This document shows, piece after piece, positions 1 through 6,401 of a stretch of DNA of 10,252 nt; positions within the stretch are counted from its first letter, which is position 1, and the number at the start of each line of letters is the position of its first letter. Source of the DNA: Streptococcus oralis (lineage in GTDB: Bacteria; Bacillota; Bacilli; Lactobacillales; Streptococcaceae). A model generated the notes under the pieces. That model was not told the origin of the DNA. It was given only the letters and a program-made list of their open reading frames with translations, and ran no database searches. Position numbers and translations under genes: made by a program. The stretch lies in the NCBI GenBank assembly GCA_937930605.1, contig CALHBZ010000304.1:1-10252 (forward strand), given 5' to 3'.

Positions 1-2661
1 TGGGAAGCTGTCGAAGGGGCAATCTATGGTAAAATTGTCCAAAAGGTCGGTGATAGACGTTATCTAGAGGATTGGTCTAAAGATGTAGCTGATATTGCGA
101 GACGTCACATTCAAGGAATTGAGTTCACCTTAGAACAAAATCCTGATAGTAAATATGCTTTTGAAAAATTTCTTCAAAGCCTTCAACACAATATCAATGA
201 ATCAATTGACCAAAGTCAAGCGATTGAGATGTTAGCGCAACACTTAATCACTTTACCAATTTTTGATGCACTCTTTGGAGAATACAGTTTTGTTAAGAAC
301 AATCCAGTAAGTTCTGCGATGGAACAAATTGTAGAAGAATTATCACAATTTGGTTTTGAAAAAGAGCAGAAAGAGTTGCAACCATTTTATGATTCAGTTC
401 GTTTACGTGCAGAGGGGATTGATAACGCCCAAGCTAAGCAGAAAATCATTATTACTCTATACGATAAATTCTTTTCTACAGGATTCAAATCAACCACAGA
501 AAGATTAGGTATCGTCTTTACTCCTGTAGAAGTTGTAGATTTTATTGTCAAATCAGTCGATGTAGTCTTGAGAAAGCACTTTGGTAAGACTTTAGCGAGT
601 GAAAATGTTCATATTTTGGATCCATTTACTGGAACTGGAACATTTATCACTAGAACATTGCATTATTTGAAATCACTGATGGATAGTGGTGAAATTACCT
701 TTGATGATATTCTAAGAAAATATACACAAGAATTGCATGCGAATGAAATTGTTCTTCTAAGCTATTACATTGCTGCCATTAATATTGAAGCTGTATTTGA
801 TGAAATTAATGGTGATGAACCGTATGCACCATTCGAAGGAATTGTCTTAACGGATACTTTTGAATCAACAGAAACAGAAGATACGCTTGATGACTCCTTC
901 TTTGGTACTAATGACAAACGTTTAAAACGCCAGCAGGAAAAACCAATTACTGCTATCATTGGTAATCCACCATATTCCATTGGACAAAACAGTCAAAATG
1001 ACAATAACCAAAATATCTCGTATCCAAAATTAGATAAACGCTTAGCAGAGACCTATGTAGCTAAATCTAATGCAGGTCTCACAAAAGGATTATATGATTC
1101 TTATATCAAGGCTTTTCGTTGGGCATCAGATAGACTTACAAATCAAGGTGTGATTGGATTTGTGACGAATGGCAACTATCTTAATACCAATTCAGCGGAT
1201 GGCTTGCGAGCGGGACTTTATGAAGAATATAATCATCTTTATATCTTTAATCTCCGTGGTGACCAGAGAACACTAGGAGAACAATCCCGAAGAGAAGGCG
1301 GGAAAATCTTTGGTTCGGGTAGTCGTACTCCTGTTGCAATTTCAATTCTAGTAAAAGATGGCTCAGATAGTCATAAACTTCACTATCATGATATTGGTGA
1401 TTATTTATCACAAAAGGAAAAACTAGCAATTATTTCGGGATTTGCTGATGTTTCACGACTAGATTGGAAAGAGATTATTCCGGATGAAAACAATGATTGG
1501 CTTAATCAAAGAGATCCGAATTATCAGAAATATGCTAGCTTAGCAGGAGAGCCTACTTCTGTGTTCAATAATAATTCAATGGGGATATTGACTAGTAGGG
1601 ATGCTTGGGTCTATGGCTATTCAAAAGAGAAAGTAGCTCAAAATACAGAAAGACTTGTTCAAAATTATAATAATGAGTTGAAACGTTTGAAAAATATTCC
1701 AGTTAATGAACGAAAGGATTTGCTGAATAGAAAATCTGATCACATCAACTGGTCACGTAAACTTGAAAGATTTGCTGTAAATGATATTGAACTAGAATTC
1801 CATCAAAGTCATTTAAAACTCAGCCTTTATAGACCGTTTACTAAGAAATGGGTCTATCATGATAAGGCACTTAATGAAGAAGCCCGTCTCTACTACAATA
1901 AATTCGGTCAGAATAATCTTGTCATCAATACAACAGGTCGGGGGACTACACGATATTTCTCACCGTTGGTAGTTGATTGTATCCCGAGTAATGATTTTAT
2001 GGAAAAGGGTCAAGGTTTTATGCGTTATGACAATGAGATTGATGAGACATCATTGTTTCAAAATAACGACAATATGAATCAAGAGTTTGCTAATAAACTG
2101 GGATTAAATTTGGATGACACCTTTGCTTATGTCTATGGGTTACTCAACTCTAAAGAATATCAAGAAAAGTATGCTAACGATTTGAAAAAAGACCTTGCAA
2201 GAATTCCTATTGCACAAAATAAAGAGAGATATGTTGAAGTTGGTAGGGCTTTGATGGATCTACACCTCAACTATGAAGAAGTCCCTGTTTATGATGGAGT
2301 AGAGATTACACCGTTCGTTAATCCAAGTTACAAAGTAACTAAGATGAGATTTGCTAAAAAGCGTGATGAAAAAGGAAAATCGGTGAATGACTTATCCACA
2401 ATTATATTTAACAGCGACATCACAATTAGTAATATTCCTGAAAAAGCGTATGAATATGTTGTAAATGGACGCTCTGCTATTGAATGGATAATAGATCAGT
2501 ATCAGGTTAAAACTGATAAAAAATCAGGAATTACAGATGACCCAAACGACTATAGTGAGGATGAAAAATATATCTTCAATTTACTATTAAGAATCATCAA
2601 TGTATCTGTCCAAACAGTTGATTTAGTCAATAGTTTGCCTAAGTTTGAAGTGGAGGAGTAA
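1..2661 (+). CDS. Type ISP-like restriction-modification enzyme, C-terminal part (N6-adenine methyltransferase plus target recognition); 5' end outside window
   Basis: The frame is open from base 1, so this is the last 887 codons of a longer gene; the ATG at 229 is internal. Numbering from the window edge, a helical coupler-like stretch (1-165) leads into a gamma-class N6-adenine methyltransferase: motif X-like FTP at 173-175, SAM-binding DPFTGTGTF from 207, and catalytic NPPY at 322-325. About 500 further residues match in layout the target-recognition region of type ISP enzymes such as LlaGI and LlaBIII. Those are about 1570 residues long and carry an Mrr-like nuclease and a RecA-like translocase in front, so about 700 residues probably lie upstream. 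In that family one polypeptide recognises an asymmetric site, methylates one strand, and translocates and cuts unmodified phage DNA. The next gene starts one base after the stop. A type IIG or other Eco57I-like enzyme is the alternative, because the nuclease and helicase cannot be seen. Confidence 0.85.
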   Translation, partial: WEAVEGAIYGKIVQKVGDRRYLEDWSKDVADIARRHIQGIEFTLEQNPDSKYAFEKFLQSLQHNINESIDQSQAIEMLAQHLITLPIFDALFGEYSFVKNNPVSSAMEQIVEELSQFGFEKEQKELQPFYDSVRLRAEGIDNAQAKQKIIITLYDKFFSTGFKSTTERLGIVFTPVEVVDFIVKSVDVVLRKHFGKTLASENVHILDPFTGTGTFITRTLHYLKSLMDSGEITFDDILRKYTQELHANEIVLLSYYIAAINIEAVFDEINGDEPYAPFEGIVLTDTFESTETEDTLDDSFFGTNDKRLKRQQEKPITAIIGNPPYSIGQNSQNDNNQNISYPKLDKRLAETYVAKSNAGLTKGLYDSYIKAFRWASDRLTNQGVIGFVTNGNYLNTNSADGLRAGLYEEYNHLYIFNLRGDQRTLGEQSRREGGKIFGSGSRTPVAISILVKDGSDSHKLHYHDIGDYLSQKEKLAIISGFADVSRLDWKEIIPDENNDWLNQRDPNYQKYASLAGEPTSVFNNNSMGILTSRDAWVYGYSKEKVAQNTERLVQNYNNELKRLKNIPVNERKDLLNRKSDHINWSRKLERFAVNDIELEFHQSHLKLSLYRPFTKKWVYHDKALNEEARLYYNKFGQNNLVINTTGRGTTRYFSPLVVDCIPSNDFMEKGQGFMRYDNEIDETSLFQNNDNMNQEFANKLGLNLDDTFAYVYGLLNSKEYQEKYANDLKKDLARIPIAQNKERYVEVGRALMDLHLNYEEVPVYDGVEITPFVNPSYKVTKMRFAKKRDEKGKSVNDLSTIIFNSDITISNIPEKAYEYVVNGRSAIEWIIDQYQVKTDKKSGITDDPNDYSEDEKYIFNLLLRIINVSVQTVDLVNSLPKFEVEE

Positions 2662-2665
2662 AATG
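2652..2665 (+). promoter_or_regulatory. Ribosome binding site and start of the NUDIX gene, inside the end of the restriction gene
   Basis: GGAGGAG at 2652-2658 lies inside the last codons of the upstream gene and is followed by ATG at 2663, four bases later. This favours 2663 over the in-frame ATG at 2645, which has no Shine-Dalgarno sequence of its own. One base separates the upstream TAA (2659-2661) from this ATG, an arrangement typical of translational coupling. Confidence 0.7.
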
Positions 2666-3355
2666 ATACAGGATATTTTTGTTAATCTGATTGTTGCATT
2701 TATTACTTTTCTTGCCTCAACTATTTTTCATAATAGATTAAGATTAAAAATATACTATCAATCACTTATTCGATGGAATAAAAATATAAGATTGAGCTGT
2801 GCTTATCTTTTTCGAATAAGATATAATAACAAATACCTGTTAATAAGGGGAAATCGAATAGACCAATATCAGCCAATTGGAGGTGTTTATAAATACTACG
2901 ATTCATTTAATGGGCTGAAGGAAAATCTAGAATTAAAAGATGAATCTGAAAGTCATTTTTATGAAAATGGTGATTTAAGACTAGTAACAACAGGCAAACA
3001 TCTTGTAAAATTTCTTGACTGGTTTGATACGAAAAAGAATAGAGAAATCACGGTCATTAGGGAACTTATTGAAGAATTGGAACCATCAGGTATATCTATT
3101 GAAAATCTGATAAAACAATCACAGATTGAATATCTAAAGACTGTTAAAGAACCTATCACGTTCTCAACTCACTTTCAAATAGACGAATTAAAAATCTTTG
3201 AAATTTTTGAAGTGAAAATACCAAAGGAAATACTGGATGATGTGTTAAAAAGTGAACATTATCTCCCTGTTAAAGCTGAATATATAGAGAAGTTTTGCTT
3301 TACTAAAGATGGACTTTCTAAAAAAATTTCTGCCACTGCTAGGTATATAGTTTAG
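2663..3355 (+). CDS. Membrane-anchored NUDIX protein, CBASS-associated (SMODS-associated NUDIX type), probable effector
   Basis: This 230-residue protein begins with one clear hydrophobic helix (about residues 5-22), followed by a basic stretch (R25, R27, K29), which predicts membrane anchoring with the C-terminal domain in the cytoplasm. From about residue 43 it reads like a NUDIX fold: strands around 43-62, a PIGG turn at 71-74, and R133-E134-L135-I136-E137-E138, an exact match to the REUxEE core of the Nudix box. The box is odd: 58 residues lie between the GG and REUxEE instead of the usual 14, and no glutamate stands at the usual E-x7-R position. It sits directly upstream of a CD-NTase, the setting described for SMODS-associated NUDIX proteins and transmembrane NUDIX effectors of CBASS (I recall the name Cap16 for such effectors but cannot check it). 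The inferred role is sensing a cyclic nucleotide and damaging the membrane, or hydrolysing nucleotides. Whether it is catalytic cannot be decided from the sequence. Confidence 0.75.
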   Translation: MIQDIFVNLIVAFITFLASTIFHNRLRLKIYYQSLIRWNKNIRLSCAYLFRIRYNNKYLLIRGNRIDQYQPIGGVYKYYDSFNGLKENLELKDESESHFYENGDLRLVTTGKHLVKFLDWFDTKKNREITVIRELIEELEPSGISIENLIKQSQIEYLKTVKEPITFSTHFQIDELKIFEIFEVKIPKEILDDVLKSEHYLPVKAEYIEKFCFTKDGLSKKISATARYIV

Positions 3356-3370
3356 GAGGAATGTAATTTG
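3354..3370 (+). promoter_or_regulatory. Ribosome binding site with TTG start of the CD-NTase and an ATG-TAA decoy between
   Basis: A perfect AGGAGG at 3354-3359 overlaps the stop of the NUDIX gene. TTG at 3368, eight bases downstream, is the only plausible start in the cyclase frame: upstream the frame meets the NUDIX gene's TAG (3353-3355), and the next in-frame Met is residue 109, beyond the first two catalytic aspartates. Between them, ATG at 3361 is followed at once by TAA in another frame. It is only one base from the Shine-Dalgarno sequence and is probably not used efficiently. Confidence 0.65.
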
Positions 3371-4825
3371 GTAGATATTGTTATCCCAAAAGAGATAAAA
3401 AGCCTCATTGAGGAGTTAGATGTTTCAGATTCTAAATATGAAAAAGCTACTCAGAGATATAATTCAATCGCCGACTATATCAAAAATTCAGAACTTAGTT
3501 CTTATAGACCTGATATATATTTACAGGGTTCATTTAAATTGGGGACGGCAATCAAACCTCTAACAGAAGATGGAGCCTACGATATAGATATAGTTTGTAA
3601 CTTTACAGGTTTGAGAAGAGAAGGACAGTCTCAATTTTCTTTAAAATATGACTTAGGAAAAATTGTAAAAAGCTATGCTAAATCACAATCGATGTCTAAC
3701 GACCCAGAGGAAAGTAAGCGATGTTGGACATTAAAATATGTTGATGAGAACAATTTTCATATAGATATTTTACCGTCAGTACCCTTAAATGAAAAGGATG
3801 ATGGGTATATAGCTATCACAGATAAAAGTAATAATAACTATTATGAAGTATCTACTGATTGGGAAACAAGTAATCCTAAAGGATATGCTAAGTGGTTTAG
3901 AGATGTCTCAAAATTTTCTATATATCAAGAAGAAGTTGCTAAGAGATTTTATGCTTCCATTGAAAAAATTCCCGAATATAAGGTTAAAACACCATTGCAA
4001 AGGATTGTACAGATTCTGAAAAGACACGCTGAGGTTTGTTTTGCAGATGATATTGAGCATAAGCCAAGCTCTATCATCATTACTACTTTAGCAGCAAAAC
4101 AGTACCAGTCAGCGAGTTCGTATAACAGTGACTTTTTGGATATTATGAACTATGTTATAGAACATTTGAAAGATGGAATAGAAATAAGAAATGGAAAGCC
4201 TTGTGTTCATAATCCTGTAAATGAGGAAGAAGTTCTTTCAAGCAAGTGGGATAAAGATAGCAGTTATTTTGAATTCTTTAAAATTTGGTTACAACAATTA
4301 GAATCAGATTTTAATGTCAGAAATCATAATTTATCTTATTCTGATAAAATTCAATATCTCAGGAGAAGTTTATTTAGAGATTGTGAAAATCAACTACCAA
4401 TCATCAGTGTAAGTTTAATACCACACCACCAGAAGTCAAAATGGCTAAATCTTTCAAAAGAAGAAGTCTCAATTAAGGCAAAGTATTTGCATTCTGGATT
4501 TAGGTGGAAGGAAATTAAAAGCGGTACGATATTAAATAAACGTGGAGATTTGAGATTTGAAGTACAAGCTAAAAGATTAAAAGATTACGAAATATGGTGG
4601 CAAGTTACTAACACAGGTAAAGAAGCTGAAAATGCGAATTGTTTAAGAGGTGATTTTTATAGTTCAGAATTAATTGAGGGGAAGAAAGTTAGAAAAGAGA
4701 GTACTCGTTATGCGGGACGTCATTATGTTGAAGCATATCTAGTAAAAAATGGCATATGTTATGGGAAAAGCTCACCGTTTGAGGTTAATATCGCTGATGA
4801 TTTTTCACTTGATTTTCTAAGATAG
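3368..4825 (+). CDS. CD-NTase (cGAS/DncV-like nucleotidyltransferase) with AGS-C-type C-terminal region, CBASS signal synthase
   Basis: This 485-residue cytoplasmic enzyme is expected to make a cyclic di- or trinucleotide alarm signal during phage infection. The polymerase-beta-like core shows G54-S55 in QGSFKLGT, the metal-binding pair D72/D74 in DGAYDIDIV, and a third aspartate, D133, in FHIDILP, so the active site looks intact. An OAS/CD-NTase-like helical domain follows (about 205-340, with HNPVNEEEVL near 281-290). The C-terminus (about 355-475, with paired Trp and Gly motifs such as YEIWWQVTNTG) resembles the AGS-C sensor domain fused to SMODS nucleotidyltransferases. The gene starts with TTG, 12 bases after the NUDIX stop, so the two should be co-translated. 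No Cap2/Cap3 or HORMA/TRIP13 genes follow, as in a minimal type I CBASS. The nucleotide product and clade cannot be read from sequence; clades carrying AGS-C are candidates. Confidence 0.9.
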   Translation: MVDIVIPKEIKSLIEELDVSDSKYEKATQRYNSIADYIKNSELSSYRPDIYLQGSFKLGTAIKPLTEDGAYDIDIVCNFTGLRREGQSQFSLKYDLGKIVKSYAKSQSMSNDPEESKRCWTLKYVDENNFHIDILPSVPLNEKDDGYIAITDKSNNNYYEVSTDWETSNPKGYAKWFRDVSKFSIYQEEVAKRFYASIEKIPEYKVKTPLQRIVQILKRHAEVCFADDIEHKPSSIIITTLAAKQYQSASSYNSDFLDIMNYVIEHLKDGIEIRNGKPCVHNPVNEEEVLSSKWDKDSSYFEFFKIWLQQLESDFNVRNHNLSYSDKIQYLRRSLFRDCENQLPIISVSLIPHHQKSKWLNLSKEEVSIKAKYLHSGFRWKEIKSGTILNKRGDLRFEVQAKRLKDYEIWWQVTNTGKEAENANCLRGDFYSSELIEGKKVRKESTRYAGRHYVEAYLVKNGICYGKSSPFEVNIADDFSLDFLR

Positions 4826-4839
4826 AGGAGGATTTTCGA

Positions 4840-4905
4840 ATGATGATTTATTTTTATATTGTCCTTATTTTACAGGGTTCACCTTCTAATTTCTCTATAT
4901 TTTAA
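4840..4905 (+). CDS. Possible 21-residue hydrophobic peptide or stub of a lost third operon gene
   Basis: A strong Shine-Dalgarno GAGGAGG (4825-4831) overlaps the CD-NTase stop and is correctly placed before ATG at 4840. The frame gives only 21 residues, with a hydrophobic start (MMIYFYIVLIL), before TAA at 4903. Three readings are possible: a real small membrane peptide belonging to the defence operon, the first codons of a third gene whose remainder was deleted (all downstream frames look broken), or chance. The good ribosome binding site is the main support. I recognise no family. Confidence 0.3.
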   Translation: MMIYFYIVLILQGSPSNFSIF

Positions 4906-4913
4906 TTAACTAG

Positions 4914-5012
4914 TCTAGGAAAATACTCGATTCAATCAAGAATAAATTGTTACATCTTGATAGTGATAACTTGGTTATGGAGTTGTTTGGCCTGACTGAG
5001 GCAGAAAACTAA
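4914..5012 (+). pseudogene. C-terminal remnant resembling a restriction-modification DNA methyltransferase
   Basis: An open frame with no start codon at its head runs from just after a TAG (4911) to TAA at 5010-5012. It encodes about 32 residues ending DNLVMELFGLTEAEN. That ending recalls the IDxLVxxLYGLTEEEI tail common at the C-terminus of type IIG and related Eco57I-like methyltransferases. The body of such a gene is absent, so this is best read as the tail of a deleted restriction gene. It is in a different frame from both the CD-NTase and the 21-codon ORF, so it is not a read-through of either. The match is from memory of the motif and the segment is short. Confidence 0.35.
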
Positions 5013-5032
5013 GGTATAAGAGGGAGGTAATA

Positions 5033-5374
5033 GTGTTTAATTTTGAGACTGAGTTAGTTGAGTCTATTTCTAAGCGTTGTACGGATTTAAGAAGTAATAG
5101 TAGCTTTAGGTAAGACGATATTGCAGATAAATCAGCAATCAGCAAAATTGAAAATATGAAATATAATGAGGGAGATAATTTCATAACTCATACAGTTCTA
5201 GAGGCTTACGAAATAACTTTTAATATAAGTAAGGAGGAGATTATTTTCGGGTCAGAATCAGAGTTTGAGGAATTGTTACTAGGGTTCTTTAGTAACATGT
5301 TTAGGCTTGTATCTAGAAGAAATTTAGATGTTGACATGCACAGATATAAAAATGTACTGCTCCCAAAAAGTTAG
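5033..5374 (+). pseudogene. XRE-family helix-turn-helix regulator, disrupted by an in-frame stop, an HTH deletion and a 3' truncation
   Basis: GTG at 5033 with AGGGAGG at 5021-5027 opens a frame that reads like an XRE regulator: FNFETELVESISKR, then LRSNSSFR, an ochre TAA at 5111-5113, then DDIADKSAISKIEN and, in the same frame, YNEGDNFITHTVLEAYEI up to TAG at 5372. A glutamine (CAA) is expected at the stop, since the first HTH helix usually reads xQxDIA. The usual ADKxGISRSAISKIEN is about five residues short here, next to a 7-base tandem duplication (5131-5144). The last seven codons lie inside an IS end, so the natural C-terminus is lost. Restart at ATG 5156 would give 72 residues without a usable HTH. 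It may once have controlled a neighbouring restriction or mobile-element gene. Confidence 0.7.
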
Positions 5375-5378
5375 ACAC
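5353..5378. repeat. Terminal inverted repeat of the IS3-family remnant
   Basis: TGTACTGCTCCCAAAAAG followed by TTAGACAC has the form of IS150-group ends: TGTACTG, then CCC, an A-run and GTTxGACA. It marks the outer border of the element. Only this end is present, so no target-site duplication can be tested. Confidence 0.6.
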
Positions 5379-5383
5379 ATCAT

Positions 5384-5458
5384 TTAAGTAAAGGATTTAG
5401 TTCTGTATTTCATGGGGCTAAGTTCTTTTATATTGATCTCAATTTGCATATTTGAATT
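5384..5458 (-). pseudogene. IS3-family transposase, C-terminal fragment
   Basis: Read on the - strand, the frame ends KELSPMKYRTKSFT before TAA (plus bases 5384-5386). This matches the KGLSPVQYRTKSF-type C-terminus of IS150-like transposases (OrfB, DDE integrase fold). About 24 residues remain. Further upstream on the - strand the frame meets TAG, and no catalytic DDE residues are present. The stop lies six bases inside the terminal repeat, the normal spacing for an IS3-family right end. Confidence 0.6.
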
Positions 5459-5601
5459 TATCTATAAAGGAGTAATAGATTTTTAGTGCATATCCTTTTA
5501 TAAATTTTCGTTGATTTAGTTGATATTATTCATCGATAAAGAAGCGATTATGGAGTATCAAATTTTGTAATGTTATTTAGCGTCGGAGAGTTAGAAAATA
5601 A

Positions 5602-5630
5602 TGGTAATACGTGCTATTTTATGCTACAAT
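5602..5630 (+). promoter_or_regulatory. Extended -10 promoter of the DivIVA-like/gtfA/gtfB operon
   Basis: TG at 5622-5623, one base, then TACAAT at 5625-5630 forms an extended -10 element. The -35 position, 17 bases upstream (TGGTAA at 5602), is poor, as is common for extended -10 promoters. The start site would be near 5637, leaving about a 40-base leader with AGGGAG at 5667-5672. The rest of 5476-5676 shows no gene. Confidence 0.55.
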
Positions 5631-5676
5631 GGGTATCGTGGTATATATTAGATAAATAAGGAATAGAGGGAGCAAA

Positions 5677-6387
5677 ATGAGACTTAGAAAAACATTGTTC
5701 GGTCGTTATCGTGCAAAGGAAGTCGACGATTGTATCGAATCCTTGGAAGAGGGATTTTATAGTGAAATTCAGAAAAAAAATGAAAAGATCGAATCTTTGC
5801 GTAAAAAAATTGACTCCATGAGGGAAAAGGAAAAAGAGATAGGTGAAGCTGTTGTTTATGCAAAATCACTTGTCATTTCAGCTCATAAAAGTGCGGAGCA
5901 AGAAGCCAAGGAAGTTTTAGAAAAAGCACAAAAGGATTATCTGGACATACGCGAATCTATTCTGGAAGAGATTGATATCTTGACAAAAAAACGTCTAGAG
6001 GCTGAAAGACTCTATCATTTACAAAAGGAAAAGATAAAGGAACTTCTAAATCAGGTTGATGACTTTTTAGAAGACGAAAATCTAGATAAAGAAATCGATG
6101 CTACAACTCTGTTTGAAGCTCCTTTGGATGACGAAGAGCAAAAAGAAGAGCAGGAAGAATTAGACTTGTTTGCGGGTGAGGAAGAGAAGGTAAAGGATTC
6201 CCTACCTCAAATAGAAGTTGTAAAGATTGAAAACATTGTTGCAAAGACTGGTTCAGAAAGTCCAGTCCCTGTTAATTACTTTATTTCTTCTGAGAAGGAA
6301 CTAACTAGAGAAGAGAACAACAAAGAAGAGCAACAAGAGGAAAATACTAAGCATCTTTCAAGAGTCGAAGACGATATCTTTTTGTAA
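5677..6387 (+). CDS. DivIVA-family-like coiled-coil protein with acidic tail
   Basis: This 236-residue protein has no signal peptide or membrane segment. The N-terminus LFGRYRAKEVDDCIESLEE resembles the DivIVA/GpsB lipid-binding module (F-x-x-x-GY-x-x-x-EVD-x-FL). A long, charged coiled coil follows (about 20-130), containing the DivIVA-like alanine-spaced helix AVVYAKSLVISAHKSAEQEA. The tail from about 135 is very acidic and probably disordered (EEQKEEQEE, EEQQEEN). The start is ATG with AGGGAG four bases upstream. GtfA follows after 14 bases, so the genes share a transcript. Classic DivIVA marks poles and septa and recruits partners. Here it may position the glycosyltransferase pair at the membrane or division site, which is inference from context. 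It is not the ordinary streptococcal DivIVA, whose N-terminus and tail differ. A generic coiled-coil scaffold is the alternative. Confidence 0.7.
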   Translation: MRLRKTLFGRYRAKEVDDCIESLEEGFYSEIQKKNEKIESLRKKIDSMREKEKEIGEAVVYAKSLVISAHKSAEQEAKEVLEKAQKDYLDIRESILEEIDILTKKRLEAERLYHLQKEKIKELLNQVDDFLEDENLDKEIDATTLFEAPLDDEEQKEEQEELDLFAGEEEKVKDSLPQIEVVKIENIVAKTGSESPVPVNYFISSEKELTREENNKEEQQEENTKHLSRVEDDIFL

Positions 6388-6401
6388 GAGGAATATGATT
6401 T

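Larger units (their letters stand above)
5353..5470. mobile_element. Remnant of an IS3-family (IS150-group) insertion sequence, transposase 3' end only
   Basis: A terminal repeat of IS150-group type begins at 5353 inside the XRE reading frame. It is followed on the - strand by the decayed C-terminus of a DDE transposase. The rest of the element (about 1.2-1.4 kb in intact members) is missing. The inner boundary is uncertain because similarity to the family fades after about 5460. Confidence 0.6.

Noticed and set aside
765..1429. Two - strand frames within the restriction gene (765-980 and 1247-1429)
   Set aside because: Both are antisense to conserved methyltransferase sequence, with low-complexity translations and no start signals.
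229..2661. ATG at 229 as the start of the restriction gene
   Set aside because: The same frame is open back to base 1 with coherent protein sequence, and no Shine-Dalgarno sequence precedes 229; the gene simply enters from the left.
2645..2662. Upstream ATG of the NUDIX gene
   Set aside because: It lies inside the restriction gene without a ribosome binding site, while ATG 2663 has GGAGGAG at good spacing and begins the membrane helix cleanly.
5156..5374. A stand-alone 72-residue gene
   Set aside because: It is the in-frame continuation of the broken XRE regulator and has no ribosome binding site typical of the neighbours.
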